DNA of 8,378 nucleotides, taken from assembly GCA_934661715.1 (NCBI GenBank), contig CAKUJL010000052.1, positions 1 to 8,378 on the forward strand, given 5' to 3'. This stretch comes from an uncultured Oscillospiraceae bacterium. Lineage in GTDB: Bacteria; Bacillota; Clostridia; Oscillospirales; Oscillospiraceae. Under the pieces are notes generated by a model. That model searched no databases and was not told the origin of the DNA. It saw nothing but the letters and a program-made list of their open reading frames with translations. The translations under genes were made by a program, and so were the position numbers. How positions within the stretch are numbered: position 1 is the first letter of the stretch; each line of letters starts with the position of its first letter. Positions 1 to 6,284 of the stretch are shown here, in pieces.

Positions 1-197
1 GTCTGGACTCGCTGACCCCGGACGAGGCACGCAAGTACATCGCCGAGAAGCAGTTCGCGCCCGGCTCGATGCTCCCGAAGGTCGAAGCGGCCGTGAAGTT
101 CGCCGAGTCCAAGCCCGGAAGAACCGCGCTCATCACCCTTCTCGAAAAAGCCAAAGACGGCATCGCCGGCAAAACCGGCACGCGTATCTCTCTTTAA
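1..197 (+). CDS. arcC: Carbamate kinase, C-terminal part (5' end outside window)
   Basis: The last 64 codons of a gene whose start lies to the left; the frame opens at base 3 and stops with TAA at 195-197. Carbamate kinase transfers phosphate between carbamoyl phosphate and ADP, giving ATP, and is the last step of arginine deiminase and other carbamoyl-phosphate-yielding fermentation pathways; it is cytosolic. The segment reads GSMLPKVEAAVKF, matching the family's GSMGPKVEAA-type motif, and ends in GKTGTRISL, matching the usual GKxGTRI C-terminus. A leucine stands where many members have glycine or alanine in GSM-x-PK. Gene identity rests on the C-terminal third only, so related amino-acid kinases cannot be fully excluded, but the two motifs together are typical of ArcC. 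No other arginine-catabolism gene is visible in the window. Transcription probably ends at the hairpin just downstream. Confidence 0.85.
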   Translation, partial: LDSLTPDEARKYIAEKQFAPGSMLPKVEAAVKFAESKPGRTALITLLEKAKDGIAGKTGTRISL

Positions 198-205
198 TCG
201 CGCAA

Positions 206-238
206 AAAGCCCGCGAAACCGACGGTTTCGCGGGCTTT
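206..238. terminator. Bidirectional intrinsic terminator between arcC and nifU
   Basis: A perfect 15-bp inverted repeat (arms 206-220 and 224-238, loop GAC) begins AAAGCCCGCG and ends CGCGGGCTTT. It is flanked by A residues on the left and T-rich sequence on the right, so it can end transcription in both directions. It lies between convergent genes, 8 bases after the arcC stop and 8 bases before the nifU stop. Confidence 0.9.
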
Positions 239-246
239 CATTATTC

Positions 247-681
247 TTAGACCATGCGGCAGGATTCGCATTCGTCGCAGGCGGGGAACTTCGATTTGTC
301 GTAGGGAATATTATTTTTATCGTAGTAATCCTTGACCGCGGACTTGACCGCTTCCTCGGCCAGCACCGAGCAGTGCAGTTTGTGCGCCGGAAGTCCGCCC
401 AGCGCGTCTACGACGTCCTTGTTCGTGACGGCAAGCGCCTGTTCGATCGTCTTGCCCTTGATCATTTCGGTGGCCATCGAGCTCGACGCGATCGCGCTGC
501 CGCAGCCGAAGGTCTCGAACTTCACGTCTTCGATCTTATCGTCCTTGATCTTGAGATACATCTTCATGATATCGCCGCACTTGGCGTTGCCGACCTCGCC
601 GACACCGTCCGCGTTTTCGATGCTGCCTACATTTCTCGGGTTCATGAAGTGGTCCATTACAATATCGGTATAAAGTGCCAT
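247..681 (-). CDS. nifU: NifU/IscU-type iron-sulfur cluster scaffold protein (clostridial type)
   Basis: A 144-residue protein on which [2Fe-2S] clusters are assembled from iron and the sulfur supplied by NifS, before transfer to apo-proteins in the cytosol. The three ligand cysteines are present: Cys35 in GNAKCGD, with the neighbouring Asp37; Cys60 in FGCGSAIASSS; and Cys104 in KLHCSVLAEEA. His103 before the last cysteine and the lack of the SufU-type insertion point to the IscU/clostridial NifU class rather than SufU. The length is near the IscU core plus a short tail. The tail is unusual: three further cysteines, Cys135, Cys138 and Cys141, form a CxxCxxC just before the C-terminus. The start has AAGGAGGA (691-698) at good spacing. 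It lies 26 bp downstream of nifS and is surely co-transcribed. The ferredoxin-like and Nfu domains of nitrogen-fixation NifU are absent, so a general housekeeping role is inferred. Confidence 0.95.
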   Translation of the reverse strand: MALYTDIVMDHFMNPRNVGSIENADGVGEVGNAKCGDIMKMYLKIKDDKIEDVKFETFGCGSAIASSSMATEMIKGKTIEQALAVTNKDVVDALGGLPAHKLHCSVLAEEAVKSAVKDYYDKNNIPYDKSKFPACDECESCRMV

Positions 682-707
682 AGCCTTTGTTCCTCCTTAC
701 ATCCAAC

Positions 708-1898
708 TTACAGCATAAACTGCTTTTCGCCGCGCTCGAGTTCCTTCCACACAGGCGACATATTGCGAAGATACGCCACGACCTGCGGAATTTCCTTCAG
801 CATATATTCGACCTCTTCCATCGTGTTCTCCTCGCAGAGCGTGAGGCGAAGAGAGCCGTGCGCGACCTCGTGGGGCCGTCCGATGGCAAGCAAAACGTGG
901 CTGGGGTCGAGCGAACCCGACGTGCACGCAGAGCCGGACGATGCGCTGATGCCCTTTGCGTCAAGGAGCAGCAGCAGGCTTTCGCCCTCAATGCCCTCAA
1001 AGCAGAAGTTCACATTGCCGGGAAGACGCGGGCTTTCCGCGCCATTGAGGGCGCAGTGCGGAATTTCGCGAAGGCCGGAGATCAGCCGGTCGCGCAGGGC
1101 CGTGACCTTTTCCGCGTTTTCGCTTAAGTGATCGCACGCGTCCTTGAGCGCCGCCGCCATACCGACGATACCGGGGACGTTTTCCGTGCCGGCTCTCTTG
1201 CCGCGCTCCTGTGCGCCGCCTTCGATGATGTTCGTCAGGATGATGCCGCGCCGGGCATACAGTGCGCCAACGCCCTTGGGCCCATGGAACTTGTGGCCCG
1301 ACATCGAAAGCATGTCAATGTTCATCGCGTTTACATCGATCGCCACATGGCCCGCAGCCTGCACGGCGTCGGTGTGGAACAGAACGCCCGCTTCGCGGCA
1401 CGCCTTGCCGATCTCCGCGATGGGCTGGATGGTGCCGATCTCGTTGTTGGCGAACATGATGGTGACCAGACACGTGTCCTCGCGGATGGCGTCCTTGACC
1501 TCCTGCGCGGTGACAAGACCGGTCTCGTGCACGTCCAGAAGCGTCACCTCAAAGCCCTCTTTTTCGAGCTTCGAGAGCGTGTGCAACACCGCGTGGTGCT
1601 CAAATTTCGTGGAGATGATGTGCTTTTTGCCCTTCTTCGCGCCGAGCATGGCCGCCGAGCGAATGGCCTGATTGTCTGCCTCGCTGCCGCCGGAGGTGAA
1701 GTAGATCTCTCGCGGCTGCGCCCCGATGCACGACGCGACGGTCTGTCTTGCCGCCTCGAGCCCTTCCTTGGCCTCCTGGCCGATGGTATAAAGGCTTGAC
1801 GGGTTTCCGAAGTGCTCGGTCATATACGGAAGCATCGCTTCCAGTGCAGTTCCGCTCATTTTCGTCGTCGCGGCGTTATCTGCATAAATCTTCATCAT
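708..1898 (-). CDS. nifS: Cysteine desulfurase, NifS/IscS class
   Basis: A 396-residue PLP enzyme that takes sulfur from L-cysteine, leaving alanine, and carries it as a persulfide to the NifU scaffold and probably to thiolation pathways. Visible signature parts: YADNAATT at the N-terminus (5-12); the PLP-stacking histidine in FEHHAV (His101); [10 protein letters not shown] (151-160); the cofactor-binding HTDAVQ with Asp177 and Gln180; the Schiff-base lysine in [10 protein letters not shown] (Lys203); the RAGTEN motif (235-240); and the active-site loop [17 protein letters not shown] with Cys325. The long loop places it in class I (NifS/IscS), not SufS. Length is normal for the class. Two ATG codons are adjacent; the first is preferred because AAAGGAGA lies 7 bases before it. 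It is the first gene of the nifS-nifU operon. Neither an iscR-type regulator nor an mnmA-type tRNA thiolase, both common neighbours, is visible in the window. Confidence 0.97.
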   Translation of the reverse strand: MMKIYADNAATTKMSGTALEAMLPYMTEHFGNPSSLYTIGQEAKEGLEAARQTVASCIGAQPREIYFTSGGSEADNQAIRSAAMLGAKKGKKHIISTKFEHHAVLHTLSKLEKEGFEVTLLDVHETGLVTAQEVKDAIREDTCLVTIMFANNEIGTIQPIAEIGKACREAGVLFHTDAVQAAGHVAIDVNAMNIDMLSMSGHKFHGPKGVGALYARRGIILTNIIEGGAQERGKRAGTENVPGIVGMAAALKDACDHLSENAEKVTALRDRLISGLREIPHCALNGAESPRLPGNVNFCFEGIEGESLLLLLDAKGISASSGSACTSGSLDPSHVLLAIGRPHEVAHGSLRLTLCEENTMEEVEYMLKEIPQVVAYLRNMSPVWKELERGEKQFML

Positions 1899-1905
1899 AG
1901 AATTG

Positions 1906-1913
1906 TCTCCTTT
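1906..1913 (-). promoter_or_regulatory. Ribosome binding site of nifS
   Basis: The minus strand reads AAAGGAGA, ending 7 bases before the first of two adjacent ATG codons. The spacing supports the first ATG (1896-1898) as the start. Confidence 0.8.
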
Positions 1914-1937
1914 CGGGATTCTTTCTTTCGTGGCTTC

Positions 1938-1966
1938 AGCATATCACATATTCCCTACTAAGTCAA
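1938..1966 (-). promoter_or_regulatory. Sigma-A-type promoter of the nifS-nifU operon
   Basis: The minus strand carries TTGACT (1961-1966) and TATGCT (1938-1943) separated by exactly 17 bases, each close to consensus. Transcription would start around 1930, giving a leader of about 30 bases with the nifS ribosome binding site. The -35 box lies inside the palindrome at 1954-1970, so a bound repressor would block RNA polymerase. Confidence 0.82.
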
Positions 1967-1970
1967 TAGG
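1954..1970. promoter_or_regulatory. Palindromic operator candidate over the nifS promoter (Rrf2/IscR-like)
   Basis: The plus strand reads CCTACTAAGTCAATAGG, an imperfect palindrome centred on base 1962 of the form CCTAnTnAnTnAnTAGG; about 12 of 17 positions match their own reverse complement. It covers the -35 box of the nifS promoter. Rrf2-family regulators such as IscR often control iron-sulfur operons from AT-rich palindromes of this kind. Assignment to that family is inference from position and shape; no regulator gene is in the window. Confidence 0.55.
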
Positions 1971-2036
1971 TTTATATGTTTATCGGAAGTTTCTTCGTAT
2001 TCAGAAAATCTTAAGAAAAATTTAGCCCTTTTTTCC

Positions 2037-2065
2037 TTGAGCCGCGGGCAATTCCCGTGTAAAAT
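2037..2065 (+). promoter_or_regulatory. Sigma-A-type promoter of the DUF2974/COG2426 pair
   Basis: TTGAGC (2037-2042) and TAAAAT (2060-2065) are separated by 17 bases. A/T-rich sequence with A-tracts upstream (about 2001-2036) could act as an UP element. A short dyad in the spacer, CGGG-CAATT-CCCG (2045-2057), could be an operator but is small. The ribosome binding site GGGAGGT (2082-2088) follows, close to the ATG at 2093. Confidence 0.75.
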
Positions 2066-2092
2066 AAGGAAAACAACATCCGGGAGGTTCCC

Positions 2093-3262
2093 ATGGCTAA
2101 CATTCTCGACTATCTCGACTGGCGCGGCGATTTAACGCTTGCCGAGCGCCCCTTCAACGAGGTGGACAATCTGATCCTGGCCGAGCTCTGCTATCTCGAT
2201 TTTTCCGGCTTTGCGCCAGAGAGCTTCGCGGTGCAGACCGTCACGCTGCAAGAGGCGGCAAACGCTTATTTTGCCGCCAATCCCACGACGGACATGGGCG
2301 TTCTGGTGCCCGATCAGATCCCCGTGCTGGTCCGGCGTGCGGCAGAAACGGCGCGGTTTCGCGATATCCGGCTTCTTGGCTATGTCAACCGCATCGACGA
2401 AGAAACGCAGACGCAGTTTTCCGCGATGACGCTGCTTCTGCCGGACGGCAGCGCATATGTGGCCTTCCGCGGCACGGACGACACCATCGTCGGCTGGAAG
2501 GAAGACTTCAACATGGCCTTCACGCCGGAAATTCCCGCGCAGAAATACGCCTGCACCTATTTGCAGCAGGCGGCCGAAGCCCTTCCCTTCCGGCCCCTTC
2601 GCGTCGGCGGGCACTCCAAGGGCGGCAATTTAGCGGTCTACGCCGCGGTGTTCTGCGGAGAAGCCGTTCAGAAGCAGCTCACCGCCGTCTACAATAACGA
2701 CGGCCCCGGCTTTTACGCGTCCCTTCTTCCGCTTCCCGCGCACCGCGCGATCTCGGAAAAAATCACGACGATTTTGCCTGAATCGTCCGTCGTCGGGATG
2801 CTTTTGGCGCACGAGGAGCGCTATCAGGTCGTCCGCAGCACGCAGATCGGCCTCATGCAGCACGACGGCTTTTCGTGGCAGGTCAAGGGCGAAGCCTTCG
2901 AGCATCTGACAGAGCTTGCAGAAGGCGGAAAAATCATGGACCAGACGCTCAAAGCCTTCTTGCAGGAGCTCACCGAGCCGCAGCGCGTGCAGTTTGTCGA
3001 CACGCTCTTTGCCATCCTCACCTGCACGGACGCAAGCACGCTCACGGACTTAAAAGAAGGCGGGCTCAAGACGGCCTCGGCGATGGTCAAAGCCTTACAG
3101 GCGCTCGACAAGCCCACGAGAAAGGCGCTCTCCGGCACGCTGCGGCTGCTTCTTAAATCCGGGGCGCGTTCCGTCCTCGACGAGCTCGGCGCGTCGAAGC
3201 TCCGCAACAGTAAGCTCCTGGAGGCCGCCGCCGGGTATCTGGAGAGCCACAGCCGCGCCTGA
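2093..3262 (+). CDS. Mbeg1-like (DUF2974) alpha/beta-hydrolase, lipase-like
   Basis: A 389-residue soluble protein of the DUF2974/Mbeg1-like family, related to lipases of the alpha/beta-hydrolase fold; the substrate is not known. The family N-terminus is recognisable (MANILDYLDWRGDLTL, 1-16, then NLILAELCYLDFSG, 26-39). AYVAFRGTDDTIVGWKEDF (121-139) resembles the oxyanion-hole FRGT region of class-3 lipases. The nucleophile elbow is VGGHSKGGNLAVYAA with Ser175 in GHSKG. Candidate acid and base residues are Asp203 in NNDGPGF and His257 in QHDGFSW, but I cannot fix the triad by reading alone. The C-terminal ~110 residues look helical and lack clear motifs. No signal peptide is seen, so a cytosolic location is inferred. 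A GGGAGGT ribosome binding site sits close to the start. It is the first gene of a pair with the membrane protein 10 bp downstream. Confidence 0.88.
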   Translation: MANILDYLDWRGDLTLAERPFNEVDNLILAELCYLDFSGFAPESFAVQTVTLQEAANAYFAANPTTDMGVLVPDQIPVLVRRAAETARFRDIRLLGYVNRIDEETQTQFSAMTLLLPDGSAYVAFRGTDDTIVGWKEDFNMAFTPEIPAQKYACTYLQQAAEALPFRPLRVGGHSKGGNLAVYAAVFCGEAVQKQLTAVYNNDGPGFYASLLPLPAHRAISEKITTILPESSVVGMLLAHEERYQVVRSTQIGLMQHDGFSWQVKGEAFEHLTELAEGGKIMDQTLKAFLQELTEPQRVQFVDTLFAILTCTDASTLTDLKEGGLKTASAMVKALQALDKPTRKALSGTLRLLLKSGARSVLDELGASKLRNSKLLEAAAGYLESHSRA

Positions 3263-3272
3263 AAAACAGCCT

Positions 3273-3737
3273 ATGACACTACACGATTATCTTTTTACGC
3301 TTCTTTTATCGATGGCGCCGGTGAGCGAGCTGCGCGGGGCCATCCCGTTTGGTCTGGCGCACGATATTCCGGAAGCGCTTTTGTACCCGTCGTGCATTCT
3401 GGCAAATCTTCTTCCTGTGCCGTTCGTGATTTTGTTCCTGCGCAGAATTCTCTCGTGGATGCAGCGGCGCGGCGGGAGGCTCGAGAAGGCCGCCTCGTGG
3501 TTAGAGCGCCGGGGCCGGGCCAAATCCGCCCGCATCAAGCGTTCGGAGCTTCTGGGGCTCTACCTCTTCGTCGCCATTCCCCTGCCGGGCACGGGCGCTT
3601 GGACAGGTGCGCTCGTCGCGGCGCTTCTGGGGCGGCGTCTTTCGCACGCGATGCTCTCCATTGGAGCCGGCGTCATGACCGCGTGCTGCATCGTCGCGCT
3701 TTTGTGCAAGGGCATTATCCATATCGCGGGACTATAA
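3273..3737 (+). CDS. Small integral membrane protein, COG2426 / 'small multidrug export' family (PF06695)
   Basis: A 154-residue hydrophobic protein with about four membrane segments (roughly 5-28, 36-59, 92-119 and 124-150) and a basic cytoplasmic loop between them (58-90, many Arg and Lys). Two family motifs are clear: APVSELRGAIPFGLA (15-29) and YLFVAIPLPGTGAWTGALVAALLG (97-120), both with glycine/proline breaks inside membrane segments. The family is often labelled a small multidrug exporter, but transport has not been well shown; the ligand is unknown. Length is typical. The gene begins 10 bp after the upstream stop and has no recognisable Shine-Dalgarno sequence (AAAAACAGCCT precedes the ATG), so translation probably depends on termination-reinitiation from the hydrolase gene. 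A later ATG (codon 14) would cut away the first membrane segment and is less likely. Confidence 0.87.
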   Translation: MTLHDYLFTLLLSMAPVSELRGAIPFGLAHDIPEALLYPSCILANLLPVPFVILFLRRILSWMQRRGGRLEKAASWLERRGRAKSARIKRSELLGLYLFVAIPLPGTGAWTGALVAALLGRRLSHAMLSIGAGVMTACCIVALLCKGIIHIAGL

Positions 3738-3772
3738 AAACAGGGTGCGCCATAACGAGGCGTACCCTGTTT
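3738..3772. terminator. Bidirectional intrinsic terminator between COG2426 gene and ybaK-like gene
   Basis: A 14-bp stem with one G-T pair (arms 3738-3751 and 3759-3772, 7-base loop) has A residues at its left foot and the T-rich run CGTTTTGTTTT at its right. It directly follows the TAA at 3735-3737 and lies 10 bases before the stop of the minus-strand operon, so it can serve both convergent units. Confidence 0.88.
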
Positions 3773-3782
3773 CGTTTTGTTT

Positions 3783-4271
3783 TCAGATATCCGTGACAAG
3801 GACCTCCGTGCCGTGCTCCTGCAAAACGCGGACGAGGTCTTCCGTTTTAAGCCACAGCGTGGCGGTGTTGTCGTTCGGGTGGACGCCGACGAGCGTTCCT
3901 TCAAACGCGCGGTCGATGAAGACCCTCACGCTTCTTGTCTCGTCGTTCAGAGCGCCCAGCGGCGTCACAGCGCCGGGAAACAGGCCCAGATACCGCGACA
4001 GTTCCTCGTCTGAGGCAAAGCTGAGCGGCCGCGTGCCCTGCCGGCGGCGAAACTCCTTGAGATCGACGCGCTTATCGCCCTTGACGGTGATGAGATAGTA
4101 ATTGCGCTTTTTGTCGTCGCGCACGAAGAGATTTTTCGCGTCCGCCTCCGGGTGCGGAAGCTCAATATGCGAAAGCTCTTCCATGTTCCAGACAGCGCCG
4201 TGCTCGGTGATCTCGAACGAAACGCCGCGGGCGCGAAGATAATCGATCGTTTCCTGCTTGCCCATTGCCAT
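3783..4271 (-). CDS. YbaK/ProX (PrdX)-type aminoacyl-tRNA deacylase
   Basis: A 162-residue protein of the YbaK/EbsC fold, closest in motif layout to the free-standing ProX/PrdX proteins, which hydrolyse Ala (or similar) mischarged onto tRNA-Pro. Visible family parts: DAKNLFVRDDKKRNYYL (44-60), with Lys46 at the position of the conserved catalytic lysine; ITVKGDKRVDLKEFR (61-75); the glycine-rich GLFPGAVTPLGALND (96-110); and VHPNDNTATLWL (130-141). Length matches the family. Which tRNA it edits cannot be read directly. Of two nearby ATG codons the first (4269-4271) is preferred, because AAGGAGGC inside the end of the upstream gene lies 7 bases before it. It starts one base after the stop of the helicase loader gene (TAA-T-ATG), so the two are translationally coupled, and it is the last gene of the minus-strand operon. 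Confidence 0.9.
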   Translation of the reverse strand: MAMGKQETIDYLRARGVSFEITEHGAVWNMEELSHIELPHPEADAKNLFVRDDKKRNYYLITVKGDKRVDLKEFRRRQGTRPLSFASDEELSRYLGLFPGAVTPLGALNDETRSVRVFIDRAFEGTLVGVHPNDNTATLWLKTEDLVRVLQEHGTEVLVTDI

Positions 4272-4272
4272 A

Positions 4273-5265
4273 TTACATGCCTCCTTCGAGCCTGCGCACC
4301 ATCCGCACGTCGTTGCCGCAGAACTGATAGAGCGTATACGCCCCCAGAAGCCGCGAGGCGATCTGTGCGGAGTACCGCGCCTCCAGCTCCTTGTCCGGCA
4401 GATTCGTCGAGACGATCGTGGGCTTTCCGGAAAGAAGCCGTCCGTTGATGATCTGATACAGAGCCGAGACCGTAAACTGCGTCGTCATTTCCGTCCCCAG
4501 ATCGTCGATGATCAGAAGGTCTGTTTCAAAATACTCGCTCGTCAGCGCCCCGTCTTCTTTGAGCCGGAACTTTTCGGTCTCAAAATCGGAAAAGAGTTTT
4601 CCCGCCGGAACATAGCACACAGCAAAGCCCCGGTCCGCCACCGCTCTTGCGATGCAGCCGGAGAGGAACGTCTTGCCGAGTCCCGTCGCGCCCATGAACA
4701 GAAGCGACGCGCTCGAAGGGCCAAACGATTTTGCATAGTTTACCGCGCTCTGATAGACTCTTTGCATCAAAGCCCGCGGGCTAACCTGCAGTTTGGGGTC
4801 GATGCGGTCAGGATAGACATCGAGCCGGAATTTTTCGAAGCTCTCCTTCGCCGGGCCCAGCTGCTGGGCGAGCTCCTTTTTCTGCTCTTGCCGGCAAAGC
4901 TCGCGCAGGCACTCGCACATCACCGCGCCCCGCCAGCCGCTGCCGCCACAGGTCTTGCAGACGGGTTCTCGCTCCAGGTCCTCGGGGTCGATGCTCTCGG
5001 ACTCTAAAATCCAGTCGCGCTCCCGCTGTAAAGACAGGTTTTCCTGCTTGAGCTTTTCCATCGCCTGCGCGGGATTCTGGCTTTCGCGGAAGGCCGCGGC
5101 GTAGACCTTCGCGCTCGTTCTGCGAAGCTCCCGGTCAATCTGCGCAAGGCGCGGATACTGTTCATAAATGGCCGCAATGCGCCGGTCGCAGTCGAGTTCG
5201 TTCTGCTGCCGGGCCTGCTCGAGCCGCGTTTCGGCGCGGCGCTGCACCTCTTTGGAATACGCCAT
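4273..5265 (-). CDS. dnaI: DnaI/DnaC-like AAA+ helicase loader
   Basis: A 330-residue ATPase of the DnaC/DnaI/IstB group, which loads the replicative helicase at origins or stalled forks. The N-terminal ~95 residues are charged and helical, probably a coiled coil (Arg/Glu/Gln-rich around 5-85). Then comes a probable zinc site, CKTC...CEC with Cys103, Cys106, Cys117 and Cys119, as found in the helicase-binding region of DnaI. The AAA+ part has Walker A GATGLGKT (192-199, Lys198), Walker B LLIIDD (250-255), sensor I in VSTNLP (285-290), and a candidate arginine finger in IASRLLG (Arg305). IstB transposition helpers share the ATPase, but no transposase is nearby and the DnaD-domain gene lies 3 bp upstream, so a primosome role is favoured. 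GGGGAGGG precedes the ATG by 7 bases. The symbol is given by analogy with Bacillus. Confidence 0.9.
   Translation of the reverse strand: MAYSKEVQRRAETRLEQARQQNELDCDRRIAAIYEQYPRLAQIDRELRRTSAKVYAAAFRESQNPAQAMEKLKQENLSLQRERDWILESESIDPEDLEREPVCKTCGGSGWRGAVMCECLRELCRQEQKKELAQQLGPAKESFEKFRLDVYPDRIDPKLQVSPRALMQRVYQSAVNYAKSFGPSSASLLFMGATGLGKTFLSGCIARAVADRGFAVCYVPAGKLFSDFETEKFRLKEDGALTSEYFETDLLIIDDLGTEMTTQFTVSALYQIINGRLLSGKPTIVSTNLPDKELEARYSAQIASRLLGAYTLYQFCGNDVRMVRRLEGGM
4280..4286 (-). promoter_or_regulatory. Ribosome binding site of the deacylase gene, inside the loader gene
   Basis: The minus strand reads AAGGAGG within the last codons (Glu-Gly-Gly-Met) of the helicase loader gene. The ATG at 4269-4271 follows after 8 bases; this decides the start over the ATG two codons later and makes the junction a coupled one. 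Confidence 0.75.
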
Positions 5266-5268
5266 CGC

Positions 5269-6189
5269 TTATCCCTCCCCGTTTTCCAGCATCCGCCGGA
5301 TGGCGGCGCGTTGAATGTCGCTGAGCTCGTCGTCGTGGCGCTGGGCATTGTAGCCGGGCTTCGGCTGCGGGCGCGCCTTGTTTTCGGGCGGTCGGTCGCC
5401 GGCCTCGATGGCCTCCAGCGTCGTAAGCCCCTTTTCGTGCCAGCTTTTTAAGATGGAGTTTACGTACGGCCACTTGAGTCCGCCCGTGTTCATGCACGTT
5501 TTTTCATAGGCCAGCTGAATTTCCCGCTCGCCGAAGCCCCACGAGAGCCACGCGGAAATAAGCTTTTCCTCGCCCGGCGTGAGCTTGCGGCCCTCGATGC
5601 CGAGAAGCTCCTGAATTTTTGAGACGTTCATCTGCATTTGCAGCTGGCTCTGCATATACACAGCCGCCTCTTCCATCGTGTCGATGCCGAGGTCTGCCCA
5701 GCGGTAGGCCTCCTTTTCGATCGCGCGGATGGACGGAAGCCGCGTCTGGCCCCGCGCTCTTCCGCGCTGGATGCAGTAGTTGATGAGGATCGAGATGACC
5801 TCCGGCGGAAGGCCGAGATAGCGGTAAACGGAGAGAAGAATTTTGATCTCCTCCGTGCTAAGAAGCCTTCCCAGCCGTCTCTGCGCTTCTCCGATCATGC
5901 TCGGAAATTCCGGGTTCGTGCGGTATTCGCGCGTGACGTCTGCTTCGGTGTAGCAGGGCGCTTCGGCGGGCAGCAGGTGCTTTGGCTCGTCCTGCCGGAA
6001 AAGGCCCAGCTGCCGAAGACTTGCCGCGGCCAGCTCGACACGCGCCTGCGTCATGCGGAGGTGTTCTGCTGCCTTTTGCGCATCCTCGCCGGACGCGAGG
6101 TACAGGTACAAAAGCGCCGCGTCCGCGTTCGCGCAGGCCAGAAGCCGCTTGAGGTCGGTATTGGAAATGGTAATGCCCGCGTCGTGCAT
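5269..6189 (-). CDS. DnaD-domain primosome protein (two DnaB_2 domains)
   Basis: A 306-residue replication-initiation protein of the DnaD/DnaB family of Firmicutes, which remodels DNA at the origin and recruits the helicase-loader complex. The N-terminal ~75 residues look like a winged helix (LLYLYLASGEDAQKAAEHLR then a recognition-helix-like stretch ending LGLF). Two DnaB_2-type helical domains follow: about 108-178 (STEEIKILLSVYRYLGLPPEVI...) and about 200-265 (LTPGEEKLISAWLSWGFGER...). The second carries the typical YVNSILKSWHEKG motif (242-254). A proline- and charge-rich linker (about 264-288) leads to a short helix at the C-terminus. The start has GAGGAA 6 bases upstream. It is directly followed by the helicase loader gene (3 bp gap), as expected for partners in one primosome. 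Whether it corresponds to Bacillus DnaD or DnaB cannot be decided by reading. Confidence 0.9.
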   Translation of the reverse strand: MHDAGITISNTDLKRLLACANADAALLYLYLASGEDAQKAAEHLRMTQARVELAAASLRQLGLFRQDEPKHLLPAEAPCYTEADVTREYRTNPEFPSMIGEAQRRLGRLLSTEEIKILLSVYRYLGLPPEVISILINYCIQRGRARGQTRLPSIRAIEKEAYRWADLGIDTMEEAAVYMQSQLQMQMNVSKIQELLGIEGRKLTPGEEKLISAWLSWGFGEREIQLAYEKTCMNTGGLKWPYVNSILKSWHEKGLTTLEAIEAGDRPPENKARPQPKPGYNAQRHDDELSDIQRAAIRRMLENGEG

Positions 6190-6284
6190 GGTATGTTCCT
6201 CGTTCTATCCTGTGTCGAAATCCATCCGATCGCAGGGAGCGGAAGCCGCGTCCGCCCCAACAGATGGAATGCGTTTTTCTGTTT
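6190..6284 (-). other. 95-bp gap between GNAT and DnaD-domain genes
   Basis: I see no good promoter (no paired -35/-10 with 16-18 spacing) and no terminator with a T-run. A 7-bp bulged stem (about 6238-6256) is present but lacks a T-run. Read-through from the DUF2156-GNAT genes into the DnaD gene is therefore plausible, but a weak internal promoter cannot be ruled out. Confidence 0.5.

Noticed and set aside
373..1131. Long plus-strand open frame of about 250 codons opposite nifU and nifS
   Set aside because: It is antisense to two strongly conserved proteins, is rich in Arg and Ser, has no recognisable motif, and such frames are expected opposite GC-rich coding sequence.
1128..1799. Plus-strand open frame of about 220 codons opposite nifS
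   Set aside because: Mirrors conserved nifS coding sequence and shows no independent protein signature.
4258..5007. Plus-strand open frame of about 250 codons opposite the helicase loader
   Set aside because: Antisense to the AAA+ ATPase with its intact Walker motifs; composition is Arg/Leu/Ala-rich without family features.
4273..5265. IstB-type transposition helper, hence a mobile element
   Set aside because: The ATPase resembles IstB, but no IstA transposase or terminal inverted repeats are nearby, and the DnaD-domain partner points to replication.
6238..6256. Terminator between the GNAT and DnaD-domain genes
   Set aside because: A bulged 7-bp stem exists but no T-run follows on the minus strand.
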